A DNA stretch of 64,000 nucleotides. Source: Pseudomonas sp. MPC6. GTDB taxonomy: Bacteria > Pseudomonadota > Gammaproteobacteria > Pseudomonadales > Pseudomonadaceae. Under the pieces are notes generated by a model that did no database searches, was not told where the DNA came from, and was given only the letters and a program-made list of their open reading frames with translations. Within the stretch, counting starts at the first letter, position 1. Every line of letters begins with the position of its first letter. The stretch is from contig NZ_CP034783.1 of NCBI RefSeq assembly GCF_006094435.1, positions 4,863,001 to 4,927,000 of the forward strand. The letters run 5' to 3'. The translations under genes and the position numbers were made by a program. This document shows, one piece after another, positions 1 to 8,006 of the stretch.

Positions 1-1112
1 TGACCTCGCGCAAACACGGGGCAATCGTCGCTGCCGCCACCTTCGGTCTGCCGGAAACGCCTGGCGGCGAGCGCAACTGGGACTATCGCTACACCTGGAT
101 CCGCGATGCGTCATTTACCGTCTACGCCTTCATGCGCCTGGGATACGTCCAGGAAGCCAACGACTACATGCGCTGGTTGCGCGGGCGAGTCAGCGATTGC
201 CACGGCAAGCCGATGAAAATCAACATCCTCTACGGCATCGACGGTCGCCAGGAGTTGCCGGAAACCGAACTGTCGCACCTGTCCGGCCATGGCGGCGCGG
301 TGCCAGTGCGTATTGGCAATCAAGCTTATGATCAGATCCAGCTCGACATCTTCGGCGAACTGATGGACGCGGTGTACCTGGTCAATAAATACGGCGACGC
401 CATCTCCCATGAGGGCTGGAAACACGCCGTGGAAGTGGTTGATCAAGTCTGCGAAACCTGGGAGCAAAAAGATGTGGGCATCTGGGAAATGCGCGGTGAG
501 CAACATCACTTCCTGCACTCGCGGCTGATGTGCTGGGTAGCCCTGGACCGCGCCATCCGTCTCGCCTCCAAACGCTCGTTGCCCGCCCCGTTCGCTCGCT
601 GGGACCAGACCCGCCAGGCGATCTACGCCGACATCTGGGAAAATTTCTGGAACGAGGAACGTGGGCACTTCGTCCAGCACATCGGCGGCACCGCCCTCGA
701 CGGTTCGATGCTGTTGATGCCGCTGGTGCGCTTCGTCAGCGCCAAGGATCCGCGCTGGCTGTCGACCCTGCAAGCCATTGAAAAAACCCTGGTACGCGAC
801 GGCATGGTCTACCGCTACCGCAACGAAGACAGCGGGATCGACGGCCTCGCCGGCACCGAAGGCGCGTTTGCCGCCTGCTCGTTCTGGTACGTCGAATGCC
901 TGGCCCGGGCGGGTCAGGTGGAGAAGGCCCATCTGGAATTTGAACAACTGCTGAGGTTTGCCAATCCGCTGGGGTTGTATGCCGAAGAATTCGACAGCCA
1001 TGCCCGGCACCTGGGCAACACACCGCAAGCGCTGACGCATCTGGCGCTGATCAGCGCGGCGTGTTTTCTCGATCGAAAATTGAGTGGGGAAAAGAATTAC
1101 TGGCAGCCATAA
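1..1112 (+). CDS. Glycoside hydrolase family 15 protein (glucoamylase/trehalase-like), 3' part
   Basis: The frame is already open at the window edge, so the N-terminal half is missing; about 370 C-terminal residues are visible. The stretch RNWDYRYTWIRDASFT (around bases 75-122) is the substrate-site motif typical of bacterial GH15 glucoamylase-like enzymes, and the rest (RLASKRSLPAP, GIDGLAGTEGAFAACSFW with the Glu of the second catalytic segment) fits the (alpha/alpha)6 barrel of that family. Such proteins hydrolyse alpha-glucosidic bonds; in Pseudomonas the substrate is uncertain (trehalose or maltodextrin), so I do not name a specific activity. It ends just before a REP-like element. No odd codon use. 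Confidence 0.88.
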   Translation, partial: TSRKHGAIVAAATFGLPETPGGERNWDYRYTWIRDASFTVYAFMRLGYVQEANDYMRWLRGRVSDCHGKPMKINILYGIDGRQELPETELSHLSGHGGAVPVRIGNQAYDQIQLDIFGELMDAVYLVNKYGDAISHEGWKHAVEVVDQVCETWEQKDVGIWEMRGEQHHFLHSRLMCWVALDRAIRLASKRSLPAPFARWDQTRQAIYADIWENFWNEERGHFVQHIGGTALDGSMLLMPLVRFVSAKDPRWLSTLQAIEKTLVRDGMVYRYRNEDSGIDGLAGTEGAFAACSFWYVECLARAGQVEKAHLEFEQLLRFANPLGLYAEEFDSHARHLGNTPQALTHLALISAACFLDRKLSGEKNYWQP

Positions 1113-1120
1113 GACCGCGT

Positions 1121-1209
1121 CGCCCCCTTCGCGAGCAAGCTCGCTCCCACATTAATCGCGAGTGAACACACGAGTTGAGAACACCTCGGAGCAAATGTGG
1201 GAGATTCTA
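1121..1209. repeat. REP element and partial inverted partner
   Basis: A REP core of the form GCGAGCAAGCTCGCTCCCAC is followed about 45 bases later by the inverted outer half (ATGTGGGAGATT). It sits between the GH15 gene and the transposase remnant. The second half is incomplete, so this is probably a decayed REPIN. Confidence 0.7.
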
Positions 1210-1392
1210 TGTTGCAGGGGAACCCTGCAACCTTAAATTCGGCTGGTATTCGCTTTGGTTTTTCATGAGTGCGAATGCCACCCGGCACAGCTTGCGGGCG
1301 AGAATGACCAGGGCTTGGGTTTTTGCCAAGCCTCTGGCCAGATAGGACTCATAATACGGTTTCCAGGTGGCGGAAGCCGAAGCCTGACGGTG
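1207..1392 (-). pseudogene. IS110-family transposase remnant (C-terminal end only)
   Basis: About 60 codons read KPYYESYLARGLAKTQ and ALVILARKLCRVAFALMKNQ, which is the ending typical of IS110/IS1111-type transposases (basic helix followed by ARKL-x-RVAFALMK). No DEDD catalytic domain or Tnp_IS110 N-terminus is found upstream: the frame meets unrelated sequence and the glxA-like gene within 60 bases. I read this as the leftover 3' tail of an insertion sequence. Identification is by pattern memory of the family, not by alignment. Confidence 0.6.
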
Positions 1393-1451
1393 GTTGAGGA
1401 GCACTGCAGGCGTCGGGCATAACATTCCCGAAGAAGCGCCCGACGCGACGG

Positions 1452-2435
1452 TCAAGGCATTACTGGATCTGCTTGAGCACTGACGGAAAAACGCTCGCGA
1501 TAGGCCTGCGGCGTCACGCCCATGGCTCGCAGGAAACTGCGTCGGAGTGTCTCTTCACTGCCGAACCCGCACTGCATCGCCACCCGTTTGATCGGCACGC
1601 CGGTGTCGCTGAGCAAGCGCCGGGCGGTTTCGACCCGGATCAGTTCGATCGCCCGGGCCGGGGTCTGACCGGTGTCGGCGCGGTAGTGGCGCACGAAGCT
1701 GCGCTCGCTCATGCCGGCCTGCAGGGCCAGGGTCGGGATGCCGAGGTCCATGGTGAGGTTTTCGCTGATCCAGGCGTGAAGGTCGTCGAAACGGTTACCC
1801 TCCTTCTGCAAGGACAGGGTCACGCTGAACTGTGACTGGCCACCCGGACGCTTGAGGAATACCACCAGTTGCCGGGCGACTTCCAGGGCCATGCTGCGGC
1901 CGAGGTCTTCTTCGACCATGGCCAGCGCCAGGTCGATACCGGCAGTGACGCCGGCCGAGGTCCACACCGGCCCGTCGTTGATGAAGATCGGATTGGGTTC
2001 GACCCGCAAGCGTGGATGCTGCTGCGCCAACTGCTCGCAGCGGGTCCAGTGGGTCACCACCCGCCGGCCATCGAGCCAGCCGCTGGCCGCCAGCAAAAAC
2101 GCCCCGGTACAGACCGATGACACCCGCCGACACCCCGCTGCATGTTCACGCACCCAAGCCACCAGCGACGCATCTTCCGCCGCGGCATAGACACCCCAGC
2201 CGCCAGCGATGACCAAGGTGTCACTGCCCCCATCGGGCAACTGTTCGGCCAGCAGCGCCAGCCCCGCGGACGACATCACCGCCCCACCGCCGCTGGCGAT
2301 GACTGTCGGCGCATAGGGCGGCGGTAAACCTTTTTGGCCAGCAATGTCGTTGGCCGAGGCGAACACCTGCAACGGGCCGGTGACATCGAGCAGTTGCACC
2401 TTGGCAAAGGCGAGGACGCGGATGATTTTCGGCAT
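1452..2435 (-). CDS. GlxA-family AraC-type transcriptional regulator (DJ-1/PfpI domain + HTH)
   Basis: A 327-residue protein starting MPKIIRVLAFAKVQLLDVTGP. The first ~190 residues are a DJ-1/PfpI amidotransferase-like domain with a nucleophile-elbow-like Cys (VSSVCTGAFLLAASG); the last ~100 residues hold two AraC helix-turn-helix units (LALQAGMSERSFVRHYRADTG and KRVAMQCGFGSEETLRRSF). I took the start at 2435 because an upstream in-frame ATG would run over the whole divergent promoter region. It is transcribed away from the isonitrile-hydratase-like gene with 89 bp between starts, so control of that neighbour is the natural guess. A short palindrome lies between them. Ligand unknown. Confidence 0.88.
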   Translation of the reverse strand: MPKIIRVLAFAKVQLLDVTGPLQVFASANDIAGQKGLPPPYAPTVIASGGGAVMSSAGLALLAEQLPDGGSDTLVIAGGWGVYAAAEDASLVAWVREHAAGCRRVSSVCTGAFLLAASGWLDGRRVVTHWTRCEQLAQQHPRLRVEPNPIFINDGPVWTSAGVTAGIDLALAMVEEDLGRSMALEVARQLVVFLKRPGGQSQFSVTLSLQKEGNRFDDLHAWISENLTMDLGIPTLALQAGMSERSFVRHYRADTGQTPARAIELIRVETARRLLSDTGVPIKRVAMQCGFGSEETLRRSFLRAMGVTPQAYRERFSVSAQADPVMP

Positions 2436-2457
2436 TTTGGCGTAATTCGTGGGGTGA

Positions 2458-2473
2458 TTGGCGTATGCGCCAA
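2458..2473. promoter_or_regulatory. Palindrome, candidate operator between regulator and hydratase genes
   Basis: TTGGCG-TATG-CGCCAA is a perfect 6-bp inverted repeat in the 89-bp divergent gap. Its place, 22 bp upstream of the regulator start and 52 bp upstream of the hydratase start, suits an operator for the adjacent regulator. No other support. Confidence 0.4.
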
Positions 2474-2524
2474 ATCCTACGAGCCTAGAGTGAAGCCGTC
2501 CACCCACTTCAGGAGAAAAACATC

Positions 2525-3220
2525 ATGACGTTGCAGATCGGTTTTCTGTTGTTCCCCCAGCTTCAGCAACTGGACCTGACCGGCCCATACGACGTGCTGG
2601 CCTCGCTGCCGGACGTGAAGGTGCATTTGATCTGGAAGAACCTGGTGCCGGTCACTGCGAGCACCGGCCTGGTGCTGAAACCGACCGTTACCTTCGACGA
2701 TTGCCCGGCCCTGGATGTGATCTGCATTCCCGGCGGCAGCGGCGTCGGGCCGCTGATGGAGGATGACGAGACGCTGGACTTCATCAAGGCTCAGGCGGCT
2801 AATGCGCGTTATGTCACGTCGGTGTGCACCGGCGCGCTGGTGCTCGGCGCAGCGGGTCTGCTCAAGGGCAAGCGTGCCACGACTCACTGGGCCTATCACG
2901 ACCTGCTCACACCCTTGGGCGCCATTGCGGTGAAGGACCGGGTCGTGCGCGACGGCAATCTGCTGACCGGTGGCGGGATCACCGCCGGGATCGATTTTGC
3001 CCTGACCCTCGCGGCTGAGTTGTTTGATGAGGACACGGCGCAACTGGTGCAGTTGCAGCTGGAATACGCGCCGGCACCGCCGTTTGCTTCGGGCAGTCCT
3101 GAAACGGCCCCGGGCAGCGTGCTGGAGCAAGCCCGGCAGCGGGCGGCCGATTCGTTGAAATTACGCGGCGAAATCACCGCACGAGCAGCCGCGAAGCTCG
3201 ATCAGATGCCTGCACGCTGA
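2525..3220 (+). CDS. inhA: Isonitrile hydratase-like DJ-1/PfpI family protein
   Basis: A 231-residue single-domain DJ-1/PfpI protein. Cys101 in the nucleophile elbow TSVCTGALVLGAAG lies exactly where the essential Cys of Pseudomonas isonitrile hydratase (InhA, about 228 residues) sits, and the N-terminal IGFLLFPQLQQLDLTGPYDVL is characteristic of that subgroup. Isonitrile hydratase adds water to isonitriles to give N-substituted formamides. A good ribosome site (AGGAG) lies nine bases before the ATG. The divergent GlxA-type regulator is probably its controller. The exact substrate cannot be read from sequence; other DJ-1 enzymes share most motifs. Confidence 0.8.
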   Translation: MTLQIGFLLFPQLQQLDLTGPYDVLASLPDVKVHLIWKNLVPVTASTGLVLKPTVTFDDCPALDVICIPGGSGVGPLMEDDETLDFIKAQAANARYVTSVCTGALVLGAAGLLKGKRATTHWAYHDLLTPLGAIAVKDRVVRDGNLLTGGGITAGIDFALTLAAELFDEDTAQLVQLQLEYAPAPPFASGSPETAPGSVLEQARQRAADSLKLRGEITARAAAKLDQMPAR

Positions 3221-3299
3221 TCCATTCCGGCCGGCAGTCAGTCATGGCTGCCGGTGTTCCTGGGCCAGAGTGATGCACTGAGGACTTTCTGTCGGTCAC

Positions 3300-3411
3300 A
3301 AAAAAACCCGCCGAAGCGGGTTTCTCAAGACCATACGACATCCTGTCTACGGCCATCCAGGCCTATGGTCGATCATCCGTGATCCTGAGTGCATCCTGCT
3401 ACTCAGTTGAT
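3300..3411 (-). ncRNA. rsmX: RsmX-like regulatory RNA, copy 1
   Basis: About 112 nt on the minus strand, ending in a terminator AACCCGC-TTCG-GCGGGTT plus U-tract. Read 5' to 3' it carries at least five GGA motifs, several held in hairpin loops: CTGAGT-AGCAGGATGC-ACTCAG, GGCC-TGGAT-GGCC and GAC-AGGAT-GTC, plus single-stranded CAGGATCACGGATG. This is the architecture of Rsm/Csr-sequestering RNAs, which titrate RsmA/RsmE. The -10 is TATTCT (3418-3423); a GacA-box half (TGTAAG, 3468-3473) lies 44 bp further up. Transcript start is an estimate. Assigned to RsmX rather than RsmY/Z by size and layout only. Confidence 0.8.
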
Positions 3412-3417
3412 GGATCC

Positions 3418-3485
3418 AGAATAAGTGCATTGCCCAGGCATGAACAGAGGACATACCAGCACCCTGGTGTAAGCGATTGACCATT
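3418..3485 (-). promoter_or_regulatory. Promoter of RsmX copy 1 with GacA-box half-site
   Basis: On the minus strand an 18-bp site ending CTTACA with central AT (3468-3485) matches the right half of the GacA upstream activating sequence TGTAAG-N6-CTTACA; its left half is degenerate. The -10 hexamer TATTCT (3418-3423) follows after 44 bp, the same distance as in copy 2. Confidence 0.6.
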
Positions 3486-3521
3486 AAAGTCTAAAGTTCG
3501 CAGGGGCATTTCAAACGGACG

Positions 3522-3636
3522 AAAAAAAACCCGCCGAAGCGGGTTTCCCAAGACCATGGTCGACTCCCTGTCGGAAGCGTTCCTTGCGATGGTCGATCAT
3601 CCGTGATCCTGAAGTACTTCCTGTGCTTCAGTTGAT
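3522..3636 (-). ncRNA. rsmX: RsmX-like regulatory RNA, copy 2
   Basis: About 115 nt on the minus strand, homologous to copy 1 over the first hairpin, the CAGGATCACGGATGATCG core and the terminator. First hairpin: CTGAAG-CACAGGAAGTA-CTTCAG, where both arms differ from copy 1 but still pair, with GGA kept in the loop. Further GGA motifs occur in CAAGGAACG and ACAGGGAG. It ends with AAACCCGC-TTCG-GCGGGTTT and a run of U. The two copies are about 220 bp apart and point the same way. Expected to bind RsmA/RsmE under Gac/Rsm control. Confidence 0.8.
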
Positions 3637-3642
3637 GAGGTG

Positions 3643-3710
3643 ATAGTACGCTTCGGATCCAATCGGTAATAGACGACATCGTTACCATCGCGTGTAAGAC
3701 ATTCGCTATA
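3643..3710 (-). promoter_or_regulatory. Promoter of RsmX copy 2 with GacA box
   Basis: On the minus strand the 18-mer TATAGCGAATGTCTTACA (3693-3710) matches the GacA upstream activating sequence: perfect right half, central AT, partial left half. The -10 hexamer TACTAT (3643-3648) lies 44 bp downstream. Confidence 0.65.
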
Positions 3711-3751
3711 CCCACCCTGTCGAATAACCTTGAGCACTTCAAATAGCCACT

Positions 3752-3856
3752 TCAAATAGCGAGCATGGAAGCCGCGAGTTCCGCGACTTGCCGCTGACCT
3801 TGGGCAGCCAGGGCGTCCGGCACCAGCGCCCAGCGTTTCAACCAGGGTTCGAACAT
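3752..3856 (-). pseudogene. 34-codon mini-ORF, likely collapsed aminoglycoside 6-phosphotransferase gene
   Basis: The ORF begins seven bases after the SRPBCC stop codon, with a purine-rich ribosome site (AGGGAGA) inside that gene's end. It reads MFEPWLKRWALVPD followed by ALAAQGQRQVAELAASMLAI. The first 14 residues resemble the start of APH(6)-type (streptomycin kinase-like) proteins, and the rest could be such a protein's last residues, so an in-frame internal deletion is my reading. An 11-bp direct repeat (CTTCAAATAGC) overlaps the stop. It could instead be a true small protein. Confidence 0.45.
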
Positions 3857-3863
3857 GCAGCGA

Positions 3864-4352
3864 TCACTCTCCCTGATGTTCGCGAGCCTTGGCGGTGGTT
3901 TTCAGAAATTCTTCGATGTTGCTCATCTGCTCATCCCAGCCACGGCTGTCCATGCGGAATGCCTTGAGCCTGCGGCTCTGCGGTATGTGGTCAAACCCGG
4001 ACTCGGTGACCTTGAGCAAGGTGCCCTCATCCATGTCCTCGAGCTCGAACTTCACCAATGTGGTGGGTTCCTGGGAATAATCGACGTCCGGTTCTACGGC
4101 ATAGGGGTGCCAGCGAAACGAAAACACCCGCTCCGGCTCGACCCGCTCTACCAGTACATTCCACAGCAAGTGCTCATACCCGGGGTAGGTAATCTGCCCC
4201 TGGGTCCATTCGCCGGCGACAAAACGCTTGCCTTCCAGCGCCACGCCAAACCATTGGCCGAACGCTTCGGCATTGGCCAGCACACGCCACACGTGCGAAC
4301 GCGGCGATTTGAGCAGGATCTTCCTTTCGATGCGATCTGATGCTGGATTCAT
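3864..4352 (-). CDS. SRPBCC (AHSA1/START-like) domain protein
   Basis: A 162-residue protein with the typical SRPBCC fold signature: N-terminal strand IERKILLKSPRSHVWRVLANAEAFGQWFG, middle VERVEPERVFSFRWHP and C-terminal helix GWDEQMSNIEEFLKTTA. Members bind hydrophobic ligands in a deep cavity; the specific ligand is not known. A strong ribosome site (AGGAGGTGA) stands before the ATG. In related genomes such genes are often co-transcribed with an ArsR regulator; none is next to this one. The only downstream neighbour is the mini-ORF described separately. Confidence 0.85.
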   Translation of the reverse strand: MNPASDRIERKILLKSPRSHVWRVLANAEAFGQWFGVALEGKRFVAGEWTQGQITYPGYEHLLWNVLVERVEPERVFSFRWHPYAVEPDVDYSQEPTTLVKFELEDMDEGTLLKVTESGFDHIPQSRRLKAFRMDSRGWDEQMSNIEEFLKTTAKAREHQGE

Positions 4353-4577
4353 AAGTCACCTCCTGTACTGAACAGTAGGCCTGTAAGACCACAAGACCAC
4401 CCCTAAGTTGAATCAATCGGGCTGCGCAAGCAACCCTGTCTGTAGTATTCGGCTGCATTTACGGCGGTAAGTTCGCAATTTCCCTGCATTTCTCCCTTCA
4501 GCACAGGGGGTCTCTAGGGGTTGGCCATCTGCTTGGCTACACTGCGCTCTATTTCCATGCCCACAGCGAGAATCTTC

Positions 4578-4979
4578 ATGCACCCACGCGTCCTTCTGGC
4601 GTTGACTCCTTTGCTGTTCGCCCCCCTTGCCCATGCCGCAGACTGCGACAATGCCGCGGATCAGGTATCGATGAACCAGTGCGCGGCGCAGCAGCACAAG
4701 GAGGCGGATAAGGAGTTGAATGCGCTTTACCAACAGATCACTGCGCGATTGAAGGCCAATCCCGAGAGCAAAAAGCTAATGGTGGGGGCGCAGCGAGCGT
4801 GGGTTTCGTTTCGGGATGCCGAATGCAGGTTTTCCGCCTCGGCGGTGGAAGGAGGCAGTGCTTATCCGCTGATCCACGGCAATTGCATCACTGACCTGAC
4901 CAAGGCGCGGGTGGAGACGTTCAAGAATTACTTGAAGTGTCAGGAGGGGGATTTGGGGTGCCCGGTGCCTGGGCAGTAA
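4578..4979 (+). CDS. LprI-like (DUF1311) secreted protein
   Basis: A 133-residue protein: a signal peptide (MHPRVLLALTPLLFAPLAHA, probable cleavage before ADC) and a DUF1311/LprI domain with the family pattern MNQCAA...LNALYQQI...AQRAWVSFRDAEC and four or more cysteines (CDN, NQC, EC, NC, KC, GC) for periplasmic disulfides. LprI of Mycobacterium inhibits lysozyme; whether Pseudomonas homologues do is not established. The start at 4578 was chosen because the 19 extra upstream residues would precede and spoil the signal peptide. Confidence 0.82.
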   Translation: MHPRVLLALTPLLFAPLAHAADCDNAADQVSMNQCAAQQHKEADKELNALYQQITARLKANPESKKLMVGAQRAWVSFRDAECRFSASAVEGGSAYPLIHGNCITDLTKARVETFKNYLKCQEGDLGCPVPGQ

Positions 4980-5002
4980 GTTCTCGAGTGCTTTTGAGGA
5001 CC

Positions 5003-5071
5003 TCTTCGCTGGCAAGCCAGCTCCTACAAGTTCTGCGTGATCTCTTGTAGGAGCCGGCTTGCCGGCGAAGG
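5003..5071. repeat. REPIN (two inverted REPs)
   Basis: CTTCGCTGGCAAGCCAGCTC and, inverted 20 bases later, GTAGGAGCCGGCTTGCCGGC. It lies between converging gene ends and may double as a transcription end. Confidence 0.85.
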
Positions 5072-5090
5072 CGTCAGTGCAGTCGCCGCA

Positions 5091-6209
5091 TCACCGGACA
5101 AATATCTGCGCAGTGGTGATCGCCATATCCCCACCCGGCAATTTGATGCTGCCGATCTGCTTCATGGTCTCGGGATCGAAGATCGCCACATCGTTGAACG
5201 TCCCGGCCAGGTAGATCTTGCTCCCGTCCTTGTTGAAGGAAATGCAGTAGTAGGAGTGATCCAGTGTCGCCGCCTGGAGCATTTTCTTCTGCTTGATGTC
5301 GTACTTGGCCAGACGGTTGAGTACGCCGAACATCAGGTTCGGATCCTTCGGTGAGCGCATGCCGCTGAAGTAGATTTCCGTCAGCGGGCCGAAGTCGGTG
5401 GTTTCGGTCTTGCCGGTTTTCAGGTCGATGCTGAACAGCCCGTAAAGGTACTCGGCGGTGGCCGGGTCCTGCTTTTTGTCCTTGAATTTCGCCGCGGTGT
5501 AGAGCAGCGAAAAATCATGTCGATACGTCTGCTGGTTCCACACGTAAAGCACGTCCGGCGCACTGTAGTTCGCGCGCTTCCAGTGACGGCTCGGAATCAG
5601 CACGTCGAACTTGCCGGTCTTGACATCGACCTTGTAGATATCCGCCCCCGCCACATACAGCGTGCCGTCGTCGCCACTCTGCATGATGGTCAACTGGCGG
5701 GGCGCAGGGAAACTGCGCAGCGGCTTGGCGTCCAGGCCGGCGTCGGTGGCGTAGACGTCCAGCCTCGGCTGTTGCACTTCGTAGCGATCGTTGAGCATCA
5801 GCGTCGGGTTGGCGATGGTGAACAATTCCTTGCCGTCGTGACTGACGGTGAAGGCGAACATGGACCTGGCTTTTTCCCCCGGCTTTTGGGTGATGCTGGC
5901 GTGGAACACCTGCTTGCAGCTGTCCAGTTCGACGCCGTAGACATCGGCGTAATGATTGTTCAGCACGTAGGCGGTCTTGCGGTCCGGCGACAACTGCACG
6001 CTGCCGGGACCAAAGGCGTCGGGCATCTTGCAGGTCTTGAACAGGGTGTCCGTGGCCAGGTCGATCACGTGCAGGTTGTTCGGGTAATTGGTGGTCACCA
6101 TGTACTCGTGACCGGTTTCGAGCGCAGTGTTTTCATCCGCCAGAACGCTGAGCGAACAGGCGCTCAGGACGGCGAACGCGGCCAGGCCGCAGGCTTTGAT
6201 GCTGTGCAT
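5091..6209 (-). CDS. peaD: Quinohemoprotein amine dehydrogenase, beta subunit
   Basis: A 372-residue protein with a signal peptide (MHSIKACGLAAFAVLSACSLSVLA) and repeated beta-propeller blades (NNLHVIDLATDTLFKTCKMPDAFGP, KTAYVLNN, GKELFTIANPTLML, GTLYVAGADIYKVDVKTGKFDV, SKIYLAGTFNDVAIFDPETM), as in the seven-bladed QHNDH beta subunit. In the alpha-beta-gamma heterotrimer it helps enclose the quinone cofactor of the gamma subunit in the periplasm; the complex oxidises primary amines to aldehydes and ammonia. It is the last gene of the alpha-maturase-gamma-beta operon, 41 bp after the gamma gene, and is followed by a REPIN. Called qhpB in another nomenclature. Confidence 0.93.
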   Translation of the reverse strand: MHSIKACGLAAFAVLSACSLSVLADENTALETGHEYMVTTNYPNNLHVIDLATDTLFKTCKMPDAFGPGSVQLSPDRKTAYVLNNHYADVYGVELDSCKQVFHASITQKPGEKARSMFAFTVSHDGKELFTIANPTLMLNDRYEVQQPRLDVYATDAGLDAKPLRSFPAPRQLTIMQSGDDGTLYVAGADIYKVDVKTGKFDVLIPSRHWKRANYSAPDVLYVWNQQTYRHDFSLLYTAAKFKDKKQDPATAEYLYGLFSIDLKTGKTETTDFGPLTEIYFSGMRSPKDPNLMFGVLNRLAKYDIKQKKMLQAATLDHSYYCISFNKDGSKIYLAGTFNDVAIFDPETMKQIGSIKLPGGDMAITTAQIFVR

Positions 6210-6250
6210 GGGGAATCCTTCTTATCTGTCCGGCTGCTTTCTATGGACGA

Positions 6251-6574
6251 TCATTTGTCTTTTGGAAAGACAGTCCCGAGGTTGCGCCAATTGTCGTTGG
6301 ACGCCTGGGCATCCTTGTTCCAGTCCGGGTAGGTGCTCATCATGTCGGGCACCTGGGCCGGCCACCAGCAAGGGTCGGAGCAGCCATACAGGTCGGCTTC
6401 CATCGGCTGGCACAGCGACGACACGCCGCCAAAGGCGTCGATTTCCCAGCCCGGGTCGGTGGTCGAGGCACAACCGGCGACGGAACTCATCGCCACCACT
6501 TCTTCGATGCGGTTTTCGGCCGCGGCCTCGTCGAGTTTCAGCGCCTTGTTATTGATTGCCTTGAGATGTTTCAT
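6251..6574 (-). CDS. qhpC: Quinohemoprotein amine dehydrogenase, gamma subunit precursor (CTQ-bearing)
   Basis: A 107-residue precursor: 28-residue leader ([20 protein letters not shown] then NRIEEVVA) and a mature part starting MSSVAGC. Counted from the mature start, Cys7-Glu16, Cys27-Asp33 and Cys41-Asp49 are all present for the three thioether bridges, and Cys37 with Trp43 for the cysteine tryptophylquinone cofactor, matching the known P. putida enzyme residue for residue. The start at 6574 lies one base after the maturase stop codon, implying coupled translation; upstream in-frame codons overlap the maturase and lack a ribosome site. Leader removal and export need factors not encoded nearby. 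Confidence 0.95.
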   Translation of the reverse strand: MKHLKAINNKALKLDEAAAENRIEEVVAMSSVAGCASTTDPGWEIDAFGGVSSLCQPMEADLYGCSDPCWWPAQVPDMMSTYPDWNKDAQASNDNWRNLGTVFPKDK

Positions 6575-6575
6575 A

Positions 6576-8006
6576 TCAGTGAGCCTTGCGCGGAGTGATG
6601 TAGCTGCTGATAAACGCAGGGTTGTGGGCCATGATCCGGGTGTAGACCTCGATGCCGAAGTCGACCCAGTCACGCATCAGTTCGCAGTAGTGATAGGTCG
6701 GGTGGGTCGGGTCGCCGTAACGGGCGTAACTCTCGTGGTAGCAGCCGCCGGAGCACAGGTTGCGGATCTGGCAGTCTTCGCAGCCGGTGTTGCTGCGGTC
6801 CAGGCGCTGGGACAGGAAGTCGTTCAGCTCGACCTGTTTCACACCGCTGTGGACGTTGCCGAAGGTCGGCAACGATGACCCGGTAAAGCGGTGGCACAGG
6901 TTCAGCTCGCCCTTGTGATCCACCGCCAGCATCTTCAGGCCCGCGCCGCAGGGCAGGGCTTTCTTGTGGCCTTCGTGGATGTCGGTGATCAGTTGGTGCA
7001 GGTTGGAGAACCCGATGTTGCGGTGCTCCAGTGCCGCTTCCAGGTAACGCCGACCGAGCCTCTTCATGCTGGCGAAGACCTCGATCAGTTCGTCGCTGGA
7101 GAGGTTGAAGGTACTGATGTCGCCGGAGGTCACCGGGGCAAACCCGACCTCGGCAAACCCCAGTTCGTTGAACAGGTGATCCCAGATGGTTTCGACGTCG
7201 GTGACGCCGGTGGTCAAGGTCACCCGCGCACCGACCGGGCGGCTGTTGTAGCGCGACAGCAGCATCTCGGCCTTGCGCCGCACCACGTCATACGTGCCCT
7301 GCCCGCCCACGGTGATGCGGTTGCGGTCATGCACGGTTTTTGGTCCGTCGATGCTGACCGAGAGCCCGAACCGGTGGGCATTCAGGTAGTCCACGGTCTC
7401 CTCGGTAAGCAACGTGGCGTTGGTGGTCATCACGAATTCGACGAACTTGCCCGCCTCGCGGAACCGCTTTTCACAATAGTCGACCATGTACTCGATCAGC
7501 TTGCGATTGCTCAGCGGCTCGCCACCGAAGAAGACCACGGTGAAACGCTCTTCATCCGGGGATTCGCGCAGCAGCATTTCCACCGACGCGACCGCAGTAT
7601 CGATGTCCATTTTCTTGCCGGCCGAGGGCTTGTCGAGGTCTTCCTTGTAGCAGTAGGTGCAGCTCAGGTTGCAGCCGGTGTTGACGTTGAGCACCACGGT
7701 ATTGATCGCCGTGCGCTCGACCCGCTTGGTGCCGATGTCCGGGGTCAGCGGCGAGCCGTCGCTGACCAGTTCCAGGGACATCAACTCGCGCAGGGTCTCG
7801 GTGATTTCTTCACCGTTGAAGCGCGCGGCCAAGCGCTGGATCAGGTCGTCCGAGGTACAGCCTGGGCCGCGCAAGGTGTCGATGATGGTGCCCGTCAGCT
7901 CATCGCTGGCGAACAGCGAACTGCTGGGGATGTGGAACAGCATGCGGTCGGCGTCGACGTGCACTTCGTGCAGGTTGCGTTCGACCAGATTCAAGATAGC
8001 GCCCAT
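6576..8006 (-). CDS. peaB: Radical-SAM/SPASM maturase of the amine dehydrogenase gamma subunit
   Basis: A 476-residue protein with the radical SAM motif C112-x3-C116-x2-C119 ([14 protein letters not shown]), an FFGGEPL motif, and C-terminal auxiliary-cluster cysteines ([23 protein letters not shown]). It matches QhpD (about 474 residues), which forms the Cys-to-Asp/Glu thioether links in QhpC in the cytoplasm. Start at 8006 chosen for the strong AGGAGG site just upstream. The gene sits between alpha and gamma, and its stop codon is one base from the gamma start. A small CCCCG-TTTGA-CGGGG stem lies in the 82-bp gap after the alpha gene. Confidence 0.94.
   Translation of the reverse strand: MGAILNLVERNLHEVHVDADRMLFHIPSSSLFASDELTGTIIDTLRGPGCTSDDLIQRLAARFNGEEITETLRELMSLELVSDGSPLTPDIGTKRVERTAINTVVLNVNTGCNLSCTYCYKEDLDKPSAGKKMDIDTAVASVEMLLRESPDEERFTVVFFGGEPLSNRKLIEYMVDYCEKRFREAGKFVEFVMTTNATLLTEETVDYLNAHRFGLSVSIDGPKTVHDRNRITVGGQGTYDVVRRKAEMLLSRYNSRPVGARVTLTTGVTDVETIWDHLFNELGFAEVGFAPVTSGDISTFNLSSDELIEVFASMKRLGRRYLEAALEHRNIGFSNLHQLITDIHEGHKKALPCGAGLKMLAVDHKGELNLCHRFTGSSLPTFGNVHSGVKQVELNDFLSQRLDRSNTGCEDCQIRNLCSGGCYHESYARYGDPTHPTYHYCELMRDWVDFGIEVYTRIMAHNPAFISSYITPRKAH

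Noticed and set aside
3491..3742. 83-codon minus-strand ORF
   Set aside because: It runs through the second RsmX RNA, its promoter and terminator; no family resemblance.
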